From Candidatus Coatesiibacteriota bacterium (GTDB lineage Bacteria; JAFGND01): 64,000 bases of DNA. Below, one piece after another: positions 34,582 through 43,338 of this stretch (positions are counted from its first letter, which is position 1; each line of letters starts with the position of its first letter). The notes under the pieces were generated by a model, which did no database searches, was not told where the DNA came from, and was given only the letters and a program-made list of their open reading frames with translations. The translations under genes were made by a program, and so were the position numbers. The stretch spans positions 1 through 64,000 of the forward strand of contig JAFGND010000057.1 in the NCBI GenBank assembly GCA_016927185.1. Direction: 5' to 3'.

Positions 34582-36433
34582 AAAAATTGATAAACCTTCG
34601 GATTTAAGGAATTTCACTATAAAAGCTCTGGAAGCTTTATCTTATGAGATCAGGGAGTATATACTCGAAGTTGTCTCTGCAAATGGAGGTCATCTGGCAA
34701 GCAATTTCGGAGTTGTTGAGCTTACAATAGCCCTCCATTATGTATATAATACTCCTGAAGATTTAATAATCTGGGATGTCGGTCATCAGGCATATACTCA
34801 CAAAATTCTGACAGGAAGAAGAGAGGATTTCAGGAAATTAAGACAGTATGGTGGTTTAAGCGGCTTTCCATCCCGTACGGAAAGCAAATACGATTACTTC
34901 ATTGCTGGACATGCCGGGACATCAATATCAGTTGCCCTGGGAGCAGCATTGGCAAGAGACTTGTTGAAAAAGAAGAATAAGATTGTTGCTGTAATAGGAG
35001 ATGGAAGTCTGACCGATGGGATAGCATATGAGGCCTTGAATTTTCTGGGTGATTTAGGAAAATCTGTCACCATAATATTGAATGATAATGAAATGTCGAT
35101 CAACAAGAATGTTGGAGCAATGAGTCATTATCTCAATAGATTGATTACCAATCCAACTTATAACAAGCTTAGAGTTGAAACAGTCGAGACATTGAAAAGG
35201 CTGCAGCATCTCGGGGCAATGGCTTTCAATATTGCAAAAGGTTTCGAAGAAGGATTGAAGAATCTTATAGTTCCTGGAATGATTTTTGAGGAACTTGGTT
35301 TCAGGTATCTGGGACCGATAAATGGTCATAATATTGAATCTATGATAGAAACATTTAATCTGATGAAAGATCAGAAAGAGCCAATGCTGATTCATGTACA
35401 AACCCAGAAAGGGCATGGTTATTATCATGCTGAGAAGGATGCAACTTCTTTTCATGGATTAGGTCCTTTTGACAGGAATACAGGAATTATAAAAAAGAAG
35501 AAAACCAAAACATTCACTGAGGTTTTCGGGGAAACTGCAATTGAACTGGGCAGCAGAAAAGAAGATCTGGTTGCAATAACTGCTGCAATGAAATCAGGAA
35601 CAGGTCTGGATGGTTTTGCAAGAAAATTTCCTGACAGGTTTTTTGATGTTGGTATAGCAGAGCAAAATGCTGTATGTATGGCAGCAAGCATGGCTGCTTC
35701 AGGATTAATTCCGATAGTAGCAATTTATTCTACATTTCTGCAGAGAGCTTATGATCAGGTAATTCATGATGTCGCATTGCAGAATCTGCCTGTTCTTTTT
35801 ACAATAGACAGGGCAGGTCTTGTTGGTGAAGATGGACCTACACATCATGGTTGCTTTGACCTGGCTTATCTTAGTGCTATACCAAATCTGACAATACTTG
35901 CGCCAGCAGTTGAAAAGGAACTGATTTATATGCTGAACTGGGCTGTTGATAATATAAAATCTCCAATTGTAATCAGATTTCCAAGGGATCAGGCTTTAGA
36001 TCCTCCATGGTTAAGTATAAACAAAAGTATTCCTCCCCTGAAATCACAAATATTGACAGAGGGAGAAGATATTGTTTTAATTTGTGTCGGGGCAATGCTT
36101 GCCAATGGCTATGAAATTGCAGAAAGTCTGAAACTTGAAGGTTACAAACCTGCATTAGTAAATGTCAGATGTGTTAAACCCTTGGATGAGGAATTTTTCT
36201 TGAAGATAGCCAGTCAATATGACAAATGGATTGTGATTGAGGAAGGCTCGGAAATAGGTGGCTTTGGCTCAATATTAAGTACATTCCTTCATAGAAAGAA
36301 GCTTATCAATGATCTTTTCATTAGAGGGATTCCGGATAAATTTGTAACATATGGGACAAGAAAAGCTTTGTTTGAAGATATAAGAATATCTAACTCAATG
36401 ATTCTGGAAGATTTAAGAAATTGGTTGAAATGA
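34565..36433 (+). CDS. dxs: 1-deoxy-D-xylulose-5-phosphate synthase (DXS)
   Basis: A 622-residue thiamine-diphosphate enzyme, first step of the MEP isoprenoid pathway (pyruvate + glyceraldehyde-3-phosphate). Motifs: 'SNFGVVELTIALHYV', 'WDVGHQAYTHKILTGR', the ThDP-binding GDGSLTDG..NDNEMS region, 'DVGIAEQNAV' and 'DRAGLVGEDGPTHHG'. The start is taken at 34565 because GAGGAAG precedes it and homologues begin here; the frame is open to 34523. It overlaps ftsY by 17 nt. The next gene starts 4 nt inside its end (ATGA). Confidence 0.96.
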   Translation: MGKLIEKIDKPSDLRNFTIKALEALSYEIREYILEVVSANGGHLASNFGVVELTIALHYVYNTPEDLIIWDVGHQAYTHKILTGRREDFRKLRQYGGLSGFPSRTESKYDYFIAGHAGTSISVALGAALARDLLKKKNKIVAVIGDGSLTDGIAYEALNFLGDLGKSVTIILNDNEMSINKNVGAMSHYLNRLITNPTYNKLRVETVETLKRLQHLGAMAFNIAKGFEEGLKNLIVPGMIFEELGFRYLGPINGHNIESMIETFNLMKDQKEPMLIHVQTQKGHGYYHAEKDATSFHGLGPFDRNTGIIKKKKTKTFTEVFGETAIELGSRKEDLVAITAAMKSGTGLDGFARKFPDRFFDVGIAEQNAVCMAASMAASGLIPIVAIYSTFLQRAYDQVIHDVALQNLPVLFTIDRAGLVGEDGPTHHGCFDLAYLSAIPNLTILAPAVEKELIYMLNWAVDNIKSPIVIRFPRDQALDPPWLSINKSIPPLKSQILTEGEDIVLICVGAMLANGYEIAESLKLEGYKPALVNVRCVKPLDEEFFLKIASQYDKWIVIEEGSEIGGFGSILSTFLHRKKLINDLFIRGIPDKFVTYGTRKALFEDIRISNSMILEDLRNWLK

Positions 36434-37515
36434 GCTATTTGAAATTCGCAAAAAACATTTTTTTCAAGAAAAAAGCTATGCCAGTTTATCTTGTTGTATT
36501 TCTTACAGAAAGATGCACTGCAAGATGCCGGCACTGTCTCCTTGGCGGAAGGATAAAGCATCCCGATGAACTGACATTAGATGAATACAGGAAATTCACA
36601 AAGACACTGGATCCAATTCTCTTTCTGCTGATTACGGGAGGAGATGTATTTCTAAGGGATGATCTGACTGACATCATACATGCATTTTATAAGAAACCAG
36701 GCTTCCTTAATCTGGGAATCCCCAGCAATGGTTATCTGACTGACAGGATAATATCTGCGACTGAAAAAATACTTTCAACCTGTCCTGAAATGGATTTTGC
36801 AATTGATATTTCAATAGATGGTTTAGGCGAAGAACATGATAATATAAGAAATACCAAAGGCATATTTCAGAAAGCAGTTGAAACTTACAAACAACTGGAA
36901 AAAATTGAAAAGAGATTTCCAAGATTTAAAGTCAATATTGCAGTTACCATAAGCAGTTATAATCATGATAAACTTGACGATCTGTATGAATATCTGACAA
37001 AGGAACTCAAGGTAAAAACCATCAATAATTTGCTTGTAAGAGGAGATCCAAGAGAAGATTGTGCAAAAGATGTAGATTTGGAGAAATACCAGGAATTGAA
37101 CATCAGATTAAGCAATGACAGCTATTGTGGAGTTTTGCCTGGATACAGAGGATTCATGATTGCTGATTTTATTAATGCAATGAAACTGGTAAGGCAAAAA
37201 GCTATATACAGGATCAGCAAGGAAGACAGGATGGTATATCCATGTTATGCAGGTCAGCTTTCATGCGTTATTTATCCTGATGGGGATGTTCAGCCTTGTG
37301 AGTTGATTGACCATAAAATGGGAAATCTGAGAGAAGTGAATTACGATTTCAGGAAGATTTGGTTTGGAATAGAAAAAGAAACCATTGTTGACTGGATAAA
37401 GCATAATAAATGTCATTGCACATATGAATGTTTTCTCACTAATAGTATTCTTTTCAATATTTCAGCATACAAGGATGTGTTGAAGGAATTATGGCAGATA
37501 AAAAAAAGGAATTGA
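36430..37515 (+). CDS. Radical SAM/SPASM domain protein
   Basis: A 361-residue enzyme with the SAM-cleaving cluster motif CX3CX2C at Cys29/33/36 (CTARCRHC) and an LITGGDVFLRDD glycine-rich SAM-binding block. The C-terminal cysteine-rich SPASM region (CYAG..C, PCEL, CHCTYEC) binds one or two extra Fe-S clusters. Such proteins modify peptides, cofactors or lipids. Translational coupling to dxs (ATGA overlap) hints at an isoprenoid- or quinone-related substrate, by inference only. An ATG at 36430 is favoured over the upstream TTG. Confidence 0.88.
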   Translation: MSYLKFAKNIFFKKKAMPVYLVVFLTERCTARCRHCLLGGRIKHPDELTLDEYRKFTKTLDPILFLLITGGDVFLRDDLTDIIHAFYKKPGFLNLGIPSNGYLTDRIISATEKILSTCPEMDFAIDISIDGLGEEHDNIRNTKGIFQKAVETYKQLEKIEKRFPRFKVNIAVTISSYNHDKLDDLYEYLTKELKVKTINNLLVRGDPREDCAKDVDLEKYQELNIRLSNDSYCGVLPGYRGFMIADFINAMKLVRQKAIYRISKEDRMVYPCYAGQLSCVIYPDGDVQPCELIDHKMGNLREVNYDFRKIWFGIEKETIVDWIKHNKCHCTYECFLTNSILFNISAYKDVLKELWQIKKRN

Positions 37516-37575
37516 CAAAGAAATCGCATTTGAAGTTATGAGTATTGGATTTATACAGGTTATAAGGGGGATAAT

Positions 37576-40107
37576 ATGATACCTCTCGACAGGGAGTTTT
37601 GGGGATCTTTAAGAAAAAAATTGCTTGAAGCACAGATTCAAACTCAAAAAGGGAATTTCAAGGAAGCAATTTCTGAATATGAAAATCTCTTGAAGTACAT
37701 TATCATAGAATATGAGAAAAGTGTGGAATCTGAAATAGAAGAGATTCACAAGGTGAAGAAGTCTTTTTTCGGAACAGAGCAAAAGAAAATTGAAGAGAAA
37801 ACAGAAAAAGCATCTCAACCTGTTGAAAAGCAACAAATTATTGTAGGTTATAAAAAAGCACAACCTATTCAGGCAGAAAAAGAGCAAACACCCCCTCAGC
37901 AAAAGGAGCAAATTGTAATAAAAAGCAAAGCTCAGGAAATATCAAAACCAGCTGAACTGAAATCAGCTGAAACCGAGCCTGCTGATGTTATTGAACTGGA
38001 ACAGAAACCTGAGGATTTTTCCAATATTGAAAAAAGCAAAAGCCAGTTTGCTGTAACAGACAAAAAGACTACACTTCAAAGCGTTATAGAAAAAATCGAG
38101 AGCAAGGCAAAACAGCAGAAAACAGTTTTGATAAGACCTCAGACTGAAGAAATTCAGGAAGAAAAGCCAAAAGAGATTAAAGAAGAAGCAAAAAAGGATA
38201 CTCCATTGTTTCAGATCCTGCCTGTAAAGGAGGAAGATAAAACACCTGTTAAGGAAAGCAAGGCTGAAGAAAAGCAACCTTTGGTAAAGGAACCAGAAAC
38301 AAAAGAAGAAGCTATAGATGACAAGACATTCATTCTTGGAAAGCAGGAAACAAAAACAGCAGTTCCAGAAAAGAAAGAAGAAGATAAACCTGAAAAGCAA
38401 CCAGAAAGTATGATTGAAAGCCCGGATAAGGGGGTTTTTAAATTCAGGACGGATGAAGAAAAGACTTTGGAAGAAAAAGAAAAAATACCTGAAGAAAAAA
38501 AGGAAACACTAAAACCTCCTGAATCTGATAAAACAGAGGACAAAAAGGAAGAAAAAAAGGAAGAACCAATAGAAGAGAAGAAGGAACCACCTCAACCCCA
38601 GACTCCATTCAAGATTGATGCAAAGAAAACAGAAATCAAGGAAAAGGATATTGAAGAGAAGATTTCTGAAGAAGGACCTTTCAAATTCAGGGAACCTGAA
38701 AAAGCTGTCTCAGAGCAGAAAAAAAGTGAGGAGAAAAGGGATATCATTGAGAAAGTTGAAATGAAGGAAGAGAAGCCTAAAATAGAAGCTCCAGTATCTA
38801 TTTTACATAAGCTTCAAATACAGGTTATAGAGAATCCATCCAGCAAGAATTACATGGAACGAGAAGACAGATTCATAAAAGAAGTAGGATTACCTCCAGC
38901 TGTTCAGGATTGGAGAAAGATAGCTCAGGAATTTGCTGAAAAAAACGATCTCTATTCTATGGCTCTTGCTTATGAACAGGTGACAAGAATAGACGCAAAA
39001 GACAACAATGCCTGGCTTGGAGAAGCAATAGGATTTATATCAGCAGGAGATCTTCAAAAAGCGATAAATGCACTTGAACAGCTTAGCTTTGCAGAAGCAA
39101 GTGAATGTGGTTCAGCAGAACAGATAAAGGCATTTGCTGAATTCAGTTATATTAATAGCTATTTTTCATTAGGAATAAAATTCTACTACAAGCTTCCAGA
39201 AACAGCAGAGCAACAATTATCAATAGGGCAGGGTCATTTCTATAATCATCACTGGCCTGAGGCTATAAATCTTTTTTCACACTCTCTTAAATTGAATGAA
39301 AATAATCCAGAAGCCTGGTTATGGCTAGGCAGTTCATATGAAAACTGGGATACACCTGACAAGGCGGAAGAAGCATATAACAAGGCTATCGAGATAGATG
39401 AAAAATACTGGGATGCCTATATGAGACTTGGTATGCTCCTGTTGCATAGAGGAATTTTCGGAAGTGAGACCATGCGCCAGGAGAATGACAGGATAAAACT
39501 GGCTAAAGATTTATTCATGAAGGTTTTAGGAAAAGAACCTAATCATGTTGATGCATTAACTCAAATGGCATATCTGAATATAACTCAGAAAGCCTATAAA
39601 GATGGTCTGGAATTCGCAAACAAGGGACTTGAAATAGATCAAGAAAATGGTATTTTGTATTATTACAAGGGAATTGCCGAGTACAGACTTAACAAGATTG
39701 AAGAGTCTATAACAACTTTCGTTACATCTCTTGATTATTCTCCAGATAGTTTCCCGACATATTATTATCTTGGGATACTCTACAGGATGTATGCTATCAA
39801 ATCAGGTGATTTGACCTATCTGGATCACTCAGCACAGTCTTTCGAGACTGCACTATCATTTAATCATGATTTTCCAGAAGCTCAGCTAGGTCTTGCTGAA
39901 ACCCTTATTGAAAAAAATGACAAGGAAAAAGCAATGGAAGCTCTTGAAAATGCAAAAATTCTTCAACCGTCATATCTTAGAGTTCTGGATCAACTTGAGC
40001 AGCTATTAAGGAAAAAAGGTAATATTGCCAGAGCTGAAGAGCTTTCACAAGAGATTTCAGATTTGAACAAATCAGGTAAATTTTATAAGTCACCCTTTGA
40101 TTTTTAA
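37576..40107 (+). CDS. Large TPR protein with Lys/Glu/Pro-rich disordered linker
   Basis: An 843-residue cytoplasmic protein. Residues 1-60 form a helical start (a TPR-like NFKEAISEYENLL). Residues about 75-405 are low-complexity and rich in Lys, Glu, Pro and Gln with repeated EEKxE motifs (many 'KEEKK' types), so they are probably disordered. Residues about 430-843 contain roughly ten TPRs (for example EAWLWLGSSYENWDTPDKAEEAYNKAIEID). No catalytic site. A clear AAGGGGG ribosome site precedes the ATG. Probably a scaffold; a hairpin follows at 40111. Confidence 0.9.
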   Translation: MIPLDREFWGSLRKKLLEAQIQTQKGNFKEAISEYENLLKYIIIEYEKSVESEIEEIHKVKKSFFGTEQKKIEEKTEKASQPVEKQQIIVGYKKAQPIQAEKEQTPPQQKEQIVIKSKAQEISKPAELKSAETEPADVIELEQKPEDFSNIEKSKSQFAVTDKKTTLQSVIEKIESKAKQQKTVLIRPQTEEIQEEKPKEIKEEAKKDTPLFQILPVKEEDKTPVKESKAEEKQPLVKEPETKEEAIDDKTFILGKQETKTAVPEKKEEDKPEKQPESMIESPDKGVFKFRTDEEKTLEEKEKIPEEKKETLKPPESDKTEDKKEEKKEEPIEEKKEPPQPQTPFKIDAKKTEIKEKDIEEKISEEGPFKFREPEKAVSEQKKSEEKRDIIEKVEMKEEKPKIEAPVSILHKLQIQVIENPSSKNYMEREDRFIKEVGLPPAVQDWRKIAQEFAEKNDLYSMALAYEQVTRIDAKDNNAWLGEAIGFISAGDLQKAINALEQLSFAEASECGSAEQIKAFAEFSYINSYFSLGIKFYYKLPETAEQQLSIGQGHFYNHHWPEAINLFSHSLKLNENNPEAWLWLGSSYENWDTPDKAEEAYNKAIEIDEKYWDAYMRLGMLLLHRGIFGSETMRQENDRIKLAKDLFMKVLGKEPNHVDALTQMAYLNITQKAYKDGLEFANKGLEIDQENGILYYYKGIAEYRLNKIEESITTFVTSLDYSPDSFPTYYYLGILYRMYAIKSGDLTYLDHSAQSFETALSFNHDFPEAQLGLAETLIEKNDKEKAMEALENAKILQPSYLRVLDQLEQLLRKKGNIARAEELSQEISDLNKSGKFYKSPFDF

Positions 40108-40110
40108 AAA

Positions 40111-40136
40111 TATGGGATTTTTCAAGAAATCCCATA
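40111..40136 (+). terminator. Hairpin, possible terminator after the TPR gene
   Basis: The 10-bp perfect stem TATGGGATTT / AAATCCCATA (40111-40120 / 40127-40136) has a 6-nt loop and begins 3 nt after the stop codon. No T-run follows, so it may act as a weak or factor-assisted terminator or an RNA-stability element between the TPR gene and the ClpX-like gene. Confidence 0.45.
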
Positions 40137-40174
40137 CCTGTTTGCTATATCGATTTATAAGAGAGATATAATAT

Positions 40175-41320
40175 ATGGAAAACAGGAAATCAAATCCCAT
40201 AGATGATATTTACCGGAATTTCTTCAAATGGATAAAAGGGGTTCCTGTACATACTCCAAGACAAATGTATAATGCTCTTTCTAGCAAAGGTTATTATGGT
40301 CAGGAAGAAGCAAGAAAAAGTGTTTGTCTAATGGCATACAGACATGTTAAGAGAATGAAATACATGTATTTAGATAATATTCCAGCATGTGAATTGCCAG
40401 CCAAGGATAATTATTTATTGATTGGACCTACTGGATGCGGTAAAACCTATCTTATAGAATTGCTTTTCAGGGATTACCTGTCCATTCCCACGATAATTGT
40501 AGATATAACTAATTATTCTGAAACAGGTTACGTTGGACAGGATGTGCTTACAATTCTGACAAGACTTTTCTATGTTTCAGACATGAACATCCTGAAAACA
40601 CAAATAGGAATAGTCTGTCTCGACGAGTTTGATAAAATTGCAACTACTCAGAACAGAGCAGTTTTTGCAGGAGCGGGAACCACGAAAGACGTCACTGGTT
40701 TGGGAGTTCAAAGAGAACTACTTAAAATCCTGGAGGCTTCAGAAGTTCCAATGCCTACTGAATTTTCCCATAGTACAATGCAGGAGAGGATATTCATAGA
40801 CACGAGAAACATATCTTTTGTCGCTTGCGGTGCTTTCAGTGGATTTAAGGCAATAAGCAAGTCAAGGCTGACAACAGAAAATATTGGCTTCTCAAGAAAG
40901 AACATAGAGGATCTCAAGGAAACAGTTGCTGTTAAATATGAACAGGATGAAGTGGATAATATTGCAAATTTTCAGGAATATGGTTTTTTACCTGAGCTTA
41001 TAGCAAGATTTAGCAGGATAATTCCTTTTCAACCCTTGAGTAAAGAGATTTTACTTAAAATATTGCAATGTAATGTTATAGAGGGATTCACAAGAGAATT
41101 CAAACTTCATGATATCGAATTGAAAATTGACGAAAGTGTTTATGATTTTGTAATTAATCAAGCTATAAAGAAGGAAACTGGTGCAAGAGGTCTTCAATCA
41201 ACCTTAACAAGATATTTGGAAAACTCAGCTTTTGAAGCATTCTCAAATCCAAAAATAAAGAGAATATTCATGTACTGCAAAGATAACGAGATAAAGACAG
41301 AGGAAAATATTGATAAATAA
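40175..41320 (+). CDS. ClpX-like AAA+ unfoldase without the zinc-binding domain
   Basis: A 381-residue AAA+ ATPase. Walker A GPTGCGKT (84-91), pore loop GYVG (118-121), Walker B IVCLDEFDK (146-154), a likely arginine finger near residue 278 (LIARFSRI) and sensor-2 GARGL (336-340). An IGF tripeptide (237-239) sits where ClpX docks ClpP. The four-Cys zinc-binding N-domain of ClpX is absent, replaced by about 25 unrelated residues. No clpP is in the window, so whether it feeds a protease or acts alone is unknown. It is followed by rsgA with an 11-nt overlap. Confidence 0.87.
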   Translation: MENRKSNPIDDIYRNFFKWIKGVPVHTPRQMYNALSSKGYYGQEEARKSVCLMAYRHVKRMKYMYLDNIPACELPAKDNYLLIGPTGCGKTYLIELLFRDYLSIPTIIVDITNYSETGYVGQDVLTILTRLFYVSDMNILKTQIGIVCLDEFDKIATTQNRAVFAGAGTTKDVTGLGVQRELLKILEASEVPMPTEFSHSTMQERIFIDTRNISFVACGAFSGFKAISKSRLTTENIGFSRKNIEDLKETVAVKYEQDEVDNIANFQEYGFLPELIARFSRIIPFQPLSKEILLKILQCNVIEGFTREFKLHDIELKIDESVYDFVINQAIKKETGARGLQSTLTRYLENSAFEAFSNPKIKRIFMYCKDNEIKTEENIDK

Positions 41321-42611
41321 GGATATAAAAGACTACAGGGAATATGAAGATGAAGATGAAAAGATAAAAATACATTCAAAATCCTCTCATATTGGAGCAA
41401 GAAAAAGAGAGAGAAGGGAAGAACTTTTAAAACAAAAGAAAAAATCAACTTCAAAAACAATAACTGGTATAGTTTCACAATTGATCAAAGATGGTTTCTT
41501 AGTTTATCTGAATAGTGAGATTTTTCCAGTTAGAATCCCAAAAAGACTTCTTCAGCTCATGCAAAAAGAAAAAAGCTTTGTTGCTGTTGGAGATACTGTG
41601 GAGCTTATATATAATGAGATTAATAAGAACTATGAGTTTCTGAGTATCGGAACGAGAATTAATGAACTCAAAAGAGAATATGATAACAGAGCAAAAATAG
41701 AACAGACTTTCGCAGCTAATATAGATCTGGTTATAATTATGGCAAGTCTGGCAGAACCAGCTCCAAGATATTCTTTAATAGACAGATTCGTTCTAGCTTC
41801 TTATAGAGGAGGAGTGGAAGCATCAATAGTATTTAATAAAATTGACTTGCTTTCTCTTGATCCTTCACAGCTGACAGAGATATTATGCATGAATGAAAGA
41901 GCAGAGCGTTTTATCAGATTTGCTGATTGTTATGATGCTGAAACAAGAAAACACCTGATCGAGAATAAGCAGTTTTTCATGCATAATTATTTCAGCCAGG
42001 TTCCAGCTTATCATGATGATCTATATTTCAATTCTCTTTCACAAGAGGAAAAACAATTATCAGTTAAATTCAGATTGCAGTGTGAGGAGATACCTTCTTT
42101 AAGAAAGATAGATGACATCTGGATATTTCTATCAATAGCAAGAATTTACAAAGATCTTGGTCACAACGTCATCTTTTCTTCGATTGAAAGCATGACAGGT
42201 CTGGAAAAGATTATAGAGATAAGCAGGAGCAAGAAGGTGATTTTCTGCGGACCTTCAGGAGTTGGAAAATCAAGTATCATCAATTTGATTGACAGAGATG
42301 CAAAACAGAAAGTCAAGGAAATCTCTGAATGGTCAAGGAAGGGTAGACATACAACAACAAACGCAAGATTGATACCATGGAATGATGGATGTTTAATTGA
42401 TACTCCAGGAGTAAGAACCTTCAGTCTGGGAGATGTTACTCAACCAGATTATCTTTTCAAGGAATTTGCAGAAGAAAAAAGTAATTGTCTTCTGCCTAAA
42501 TGCAGACATATTGATGAAGAAGGATGTGCAATTATCAAATGCCTGGAAAATGAAAAGATAAGTCATTACAGATATCAGAATTACAGGAAAATACTTCTGA
42601 AAAAATCCTAG
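41310..42611 (+). CDS. rsgA: Ribosome small-subunit-dependent GTPase RsgA, long form
   Basis: A 433-residue circularly permuted GTPase that assists late 30S maturation. Charged N-terminal tail (about 1-48), OB-fold (about 50-115), G4 NKID (176-179), P-loop GPSGVGKS (314-321), G2 threonines in RHTTT (346-350), G3 DTPG (364-367) and zinc ligands Cys393, Cys398, His400 and Cys406. About 135 residues separate G4 from the P-loop, against about 50 in E. coli RsgA, so an insertion of about 80 residues is present. TTG start with AGAGGA just upstream. It overlaps the ClpX-like gene by 11 nt. Confidence 0.95.
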   Translation: MINKDIKDYREYEDEDEKIKIHSKSSHIGARKRERREELLKQKKKSTSKTITGIVSQLIKDGFLVYLNSEIFPVRIPKRLLQLMQKEKSFVAVGDTVELIYNEINKNYEFLSIGTRINELKREYDNRAKIEQTFAANIDLVIIMASLAEPAPRYSLIDRFVLASYRGGVEASIVFNKIDLLSLDPSQLTEILCMNERAERFIRFADCYDAETRKHLIENKQFFMHNYFSQVPAYHDDLYFNSLSQEEKQLSVKFRLQCEEIPSLRKIDDIWIFLSIARIYKDLGHNVIFSSIESMTGLEKIIEISRSKKVIFCGPSGVGKSSIINLIDRDAKQKVKEISEWSRKGRHTTTNARLIPWNDGCLIDTPGVRTFSLGDVTQPDYLFKEFAEEKSNCLLPKCRHIDEEGCAIIKCLENEKISHYRYQNYRKILLKKS

Positions 42612-42865
42612 AGATATTCCCACAAAATTGAAATCACTACTGAAGAAGCCAGAACAGTCAGAATATTATAAATTCTTGCTCTTTTACTAAGCTCCTCTTT
42701 CTTGAAAAAGAATAAAAATACAGCAAACAGAATCAGCAAGCCTGAAAGCATAATTCCTGTTATAGAACCCACCTTTTTATTAAATGTATTCATTGTAAGC
42801 GAAAGTACAAGAATCAGGGCAGACAGAAAAGGCATGAGGGAAGACTGAATATCAATATTGAGCAT
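42608..42865 (-). CDS. Small membrane protein
   Basis: An 85-residue protein with three hydrophobic helices (about 9-26, 33-54 and 68-83) separated by short charged turns (FNKKVG, FKKEELSKR). A possible AGGAG site lies 13 nt before the ATG, which is rather far. It ends 4 nt inside the end of rsgA, convergently. Function unknown. Confidence 0.6.
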   Translation of the reverse strand: MLNIDIQSSLMPFLSALILVLSLTMNTFNKKVGSITGIMLSGLLILFAVFLFFFKKEELSKRARIYNILTVLASSVVISILWEYL

Positions 42866-43338
42866 ATAGAGAGATATATCTCCTGCTATTTGGTGTCAAG
42901 GAATTTTATAGTACAATATGAAATAAGAGATTAGCAGTTTCATGAACCAAGAAGAAATGCCTTTGTTGTGGACAACTTTGTGCAAAACCTTGGAAAAAGC
43001 ATATATTAATTTAATAACATCCAAGTCCAGTGTTCTTTTAAGTTGTTGATTAGCATTCTATTACTGAGAAACGTTTAGATATAACAGACTTTTCTAAAGG
43101 TTTTTTTTGTGGAAAAGTTTTTTATCCTTTAAAGACAAAATATATATAAAAAAACTGCTTTATTAAAAAATCCTTGTTTGCAGTAATAATCAAGGAATCT
43201 AGGTTTCTCATTATATTTGACAAATTCTGATAAAGTTATTAAATTAGATTTGGAGGAAAGAAATTATAAAAGAGATAATTATCAAGGGAAAGCGTTTTTT
43301 GCTTGACATAACTTGTTGTAATATAAATAGAAACCATA
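42866..43338. other. AT-rich non-coding stretch with DnaA-box-like sites
   Basis: A 473-bp spacer without a supported gene. It contains DnaA-box-like 9-mers on the plus strand: TGTGGACAA (42967-42975), TGTGCAAAA (42979-42987) and TGTGGAAAA (43108-43116), compared with the consensus TGTGGATAA. An A/T-only stretch lies around 43140-43150. A TTGACA (43303-43308) near the end may be the -35 box of the next gene. It looks like a replication origin in miniature, but dnaA, dnaN or gidA are not adjacent and gene orientation does not diverge here. Otherwise no repeat or RNA gene is seen. Confidence 0.3.

Noticed and set aside
42942-43049. 35-codon frame with 'LWTTLCKTLEK', faintly like the start of DnaA
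   Set aside because: Too short, no ribosome site, and it coincides with DnaA-box-like words that force part of the sequence. No DnaA ATPase domain follows.
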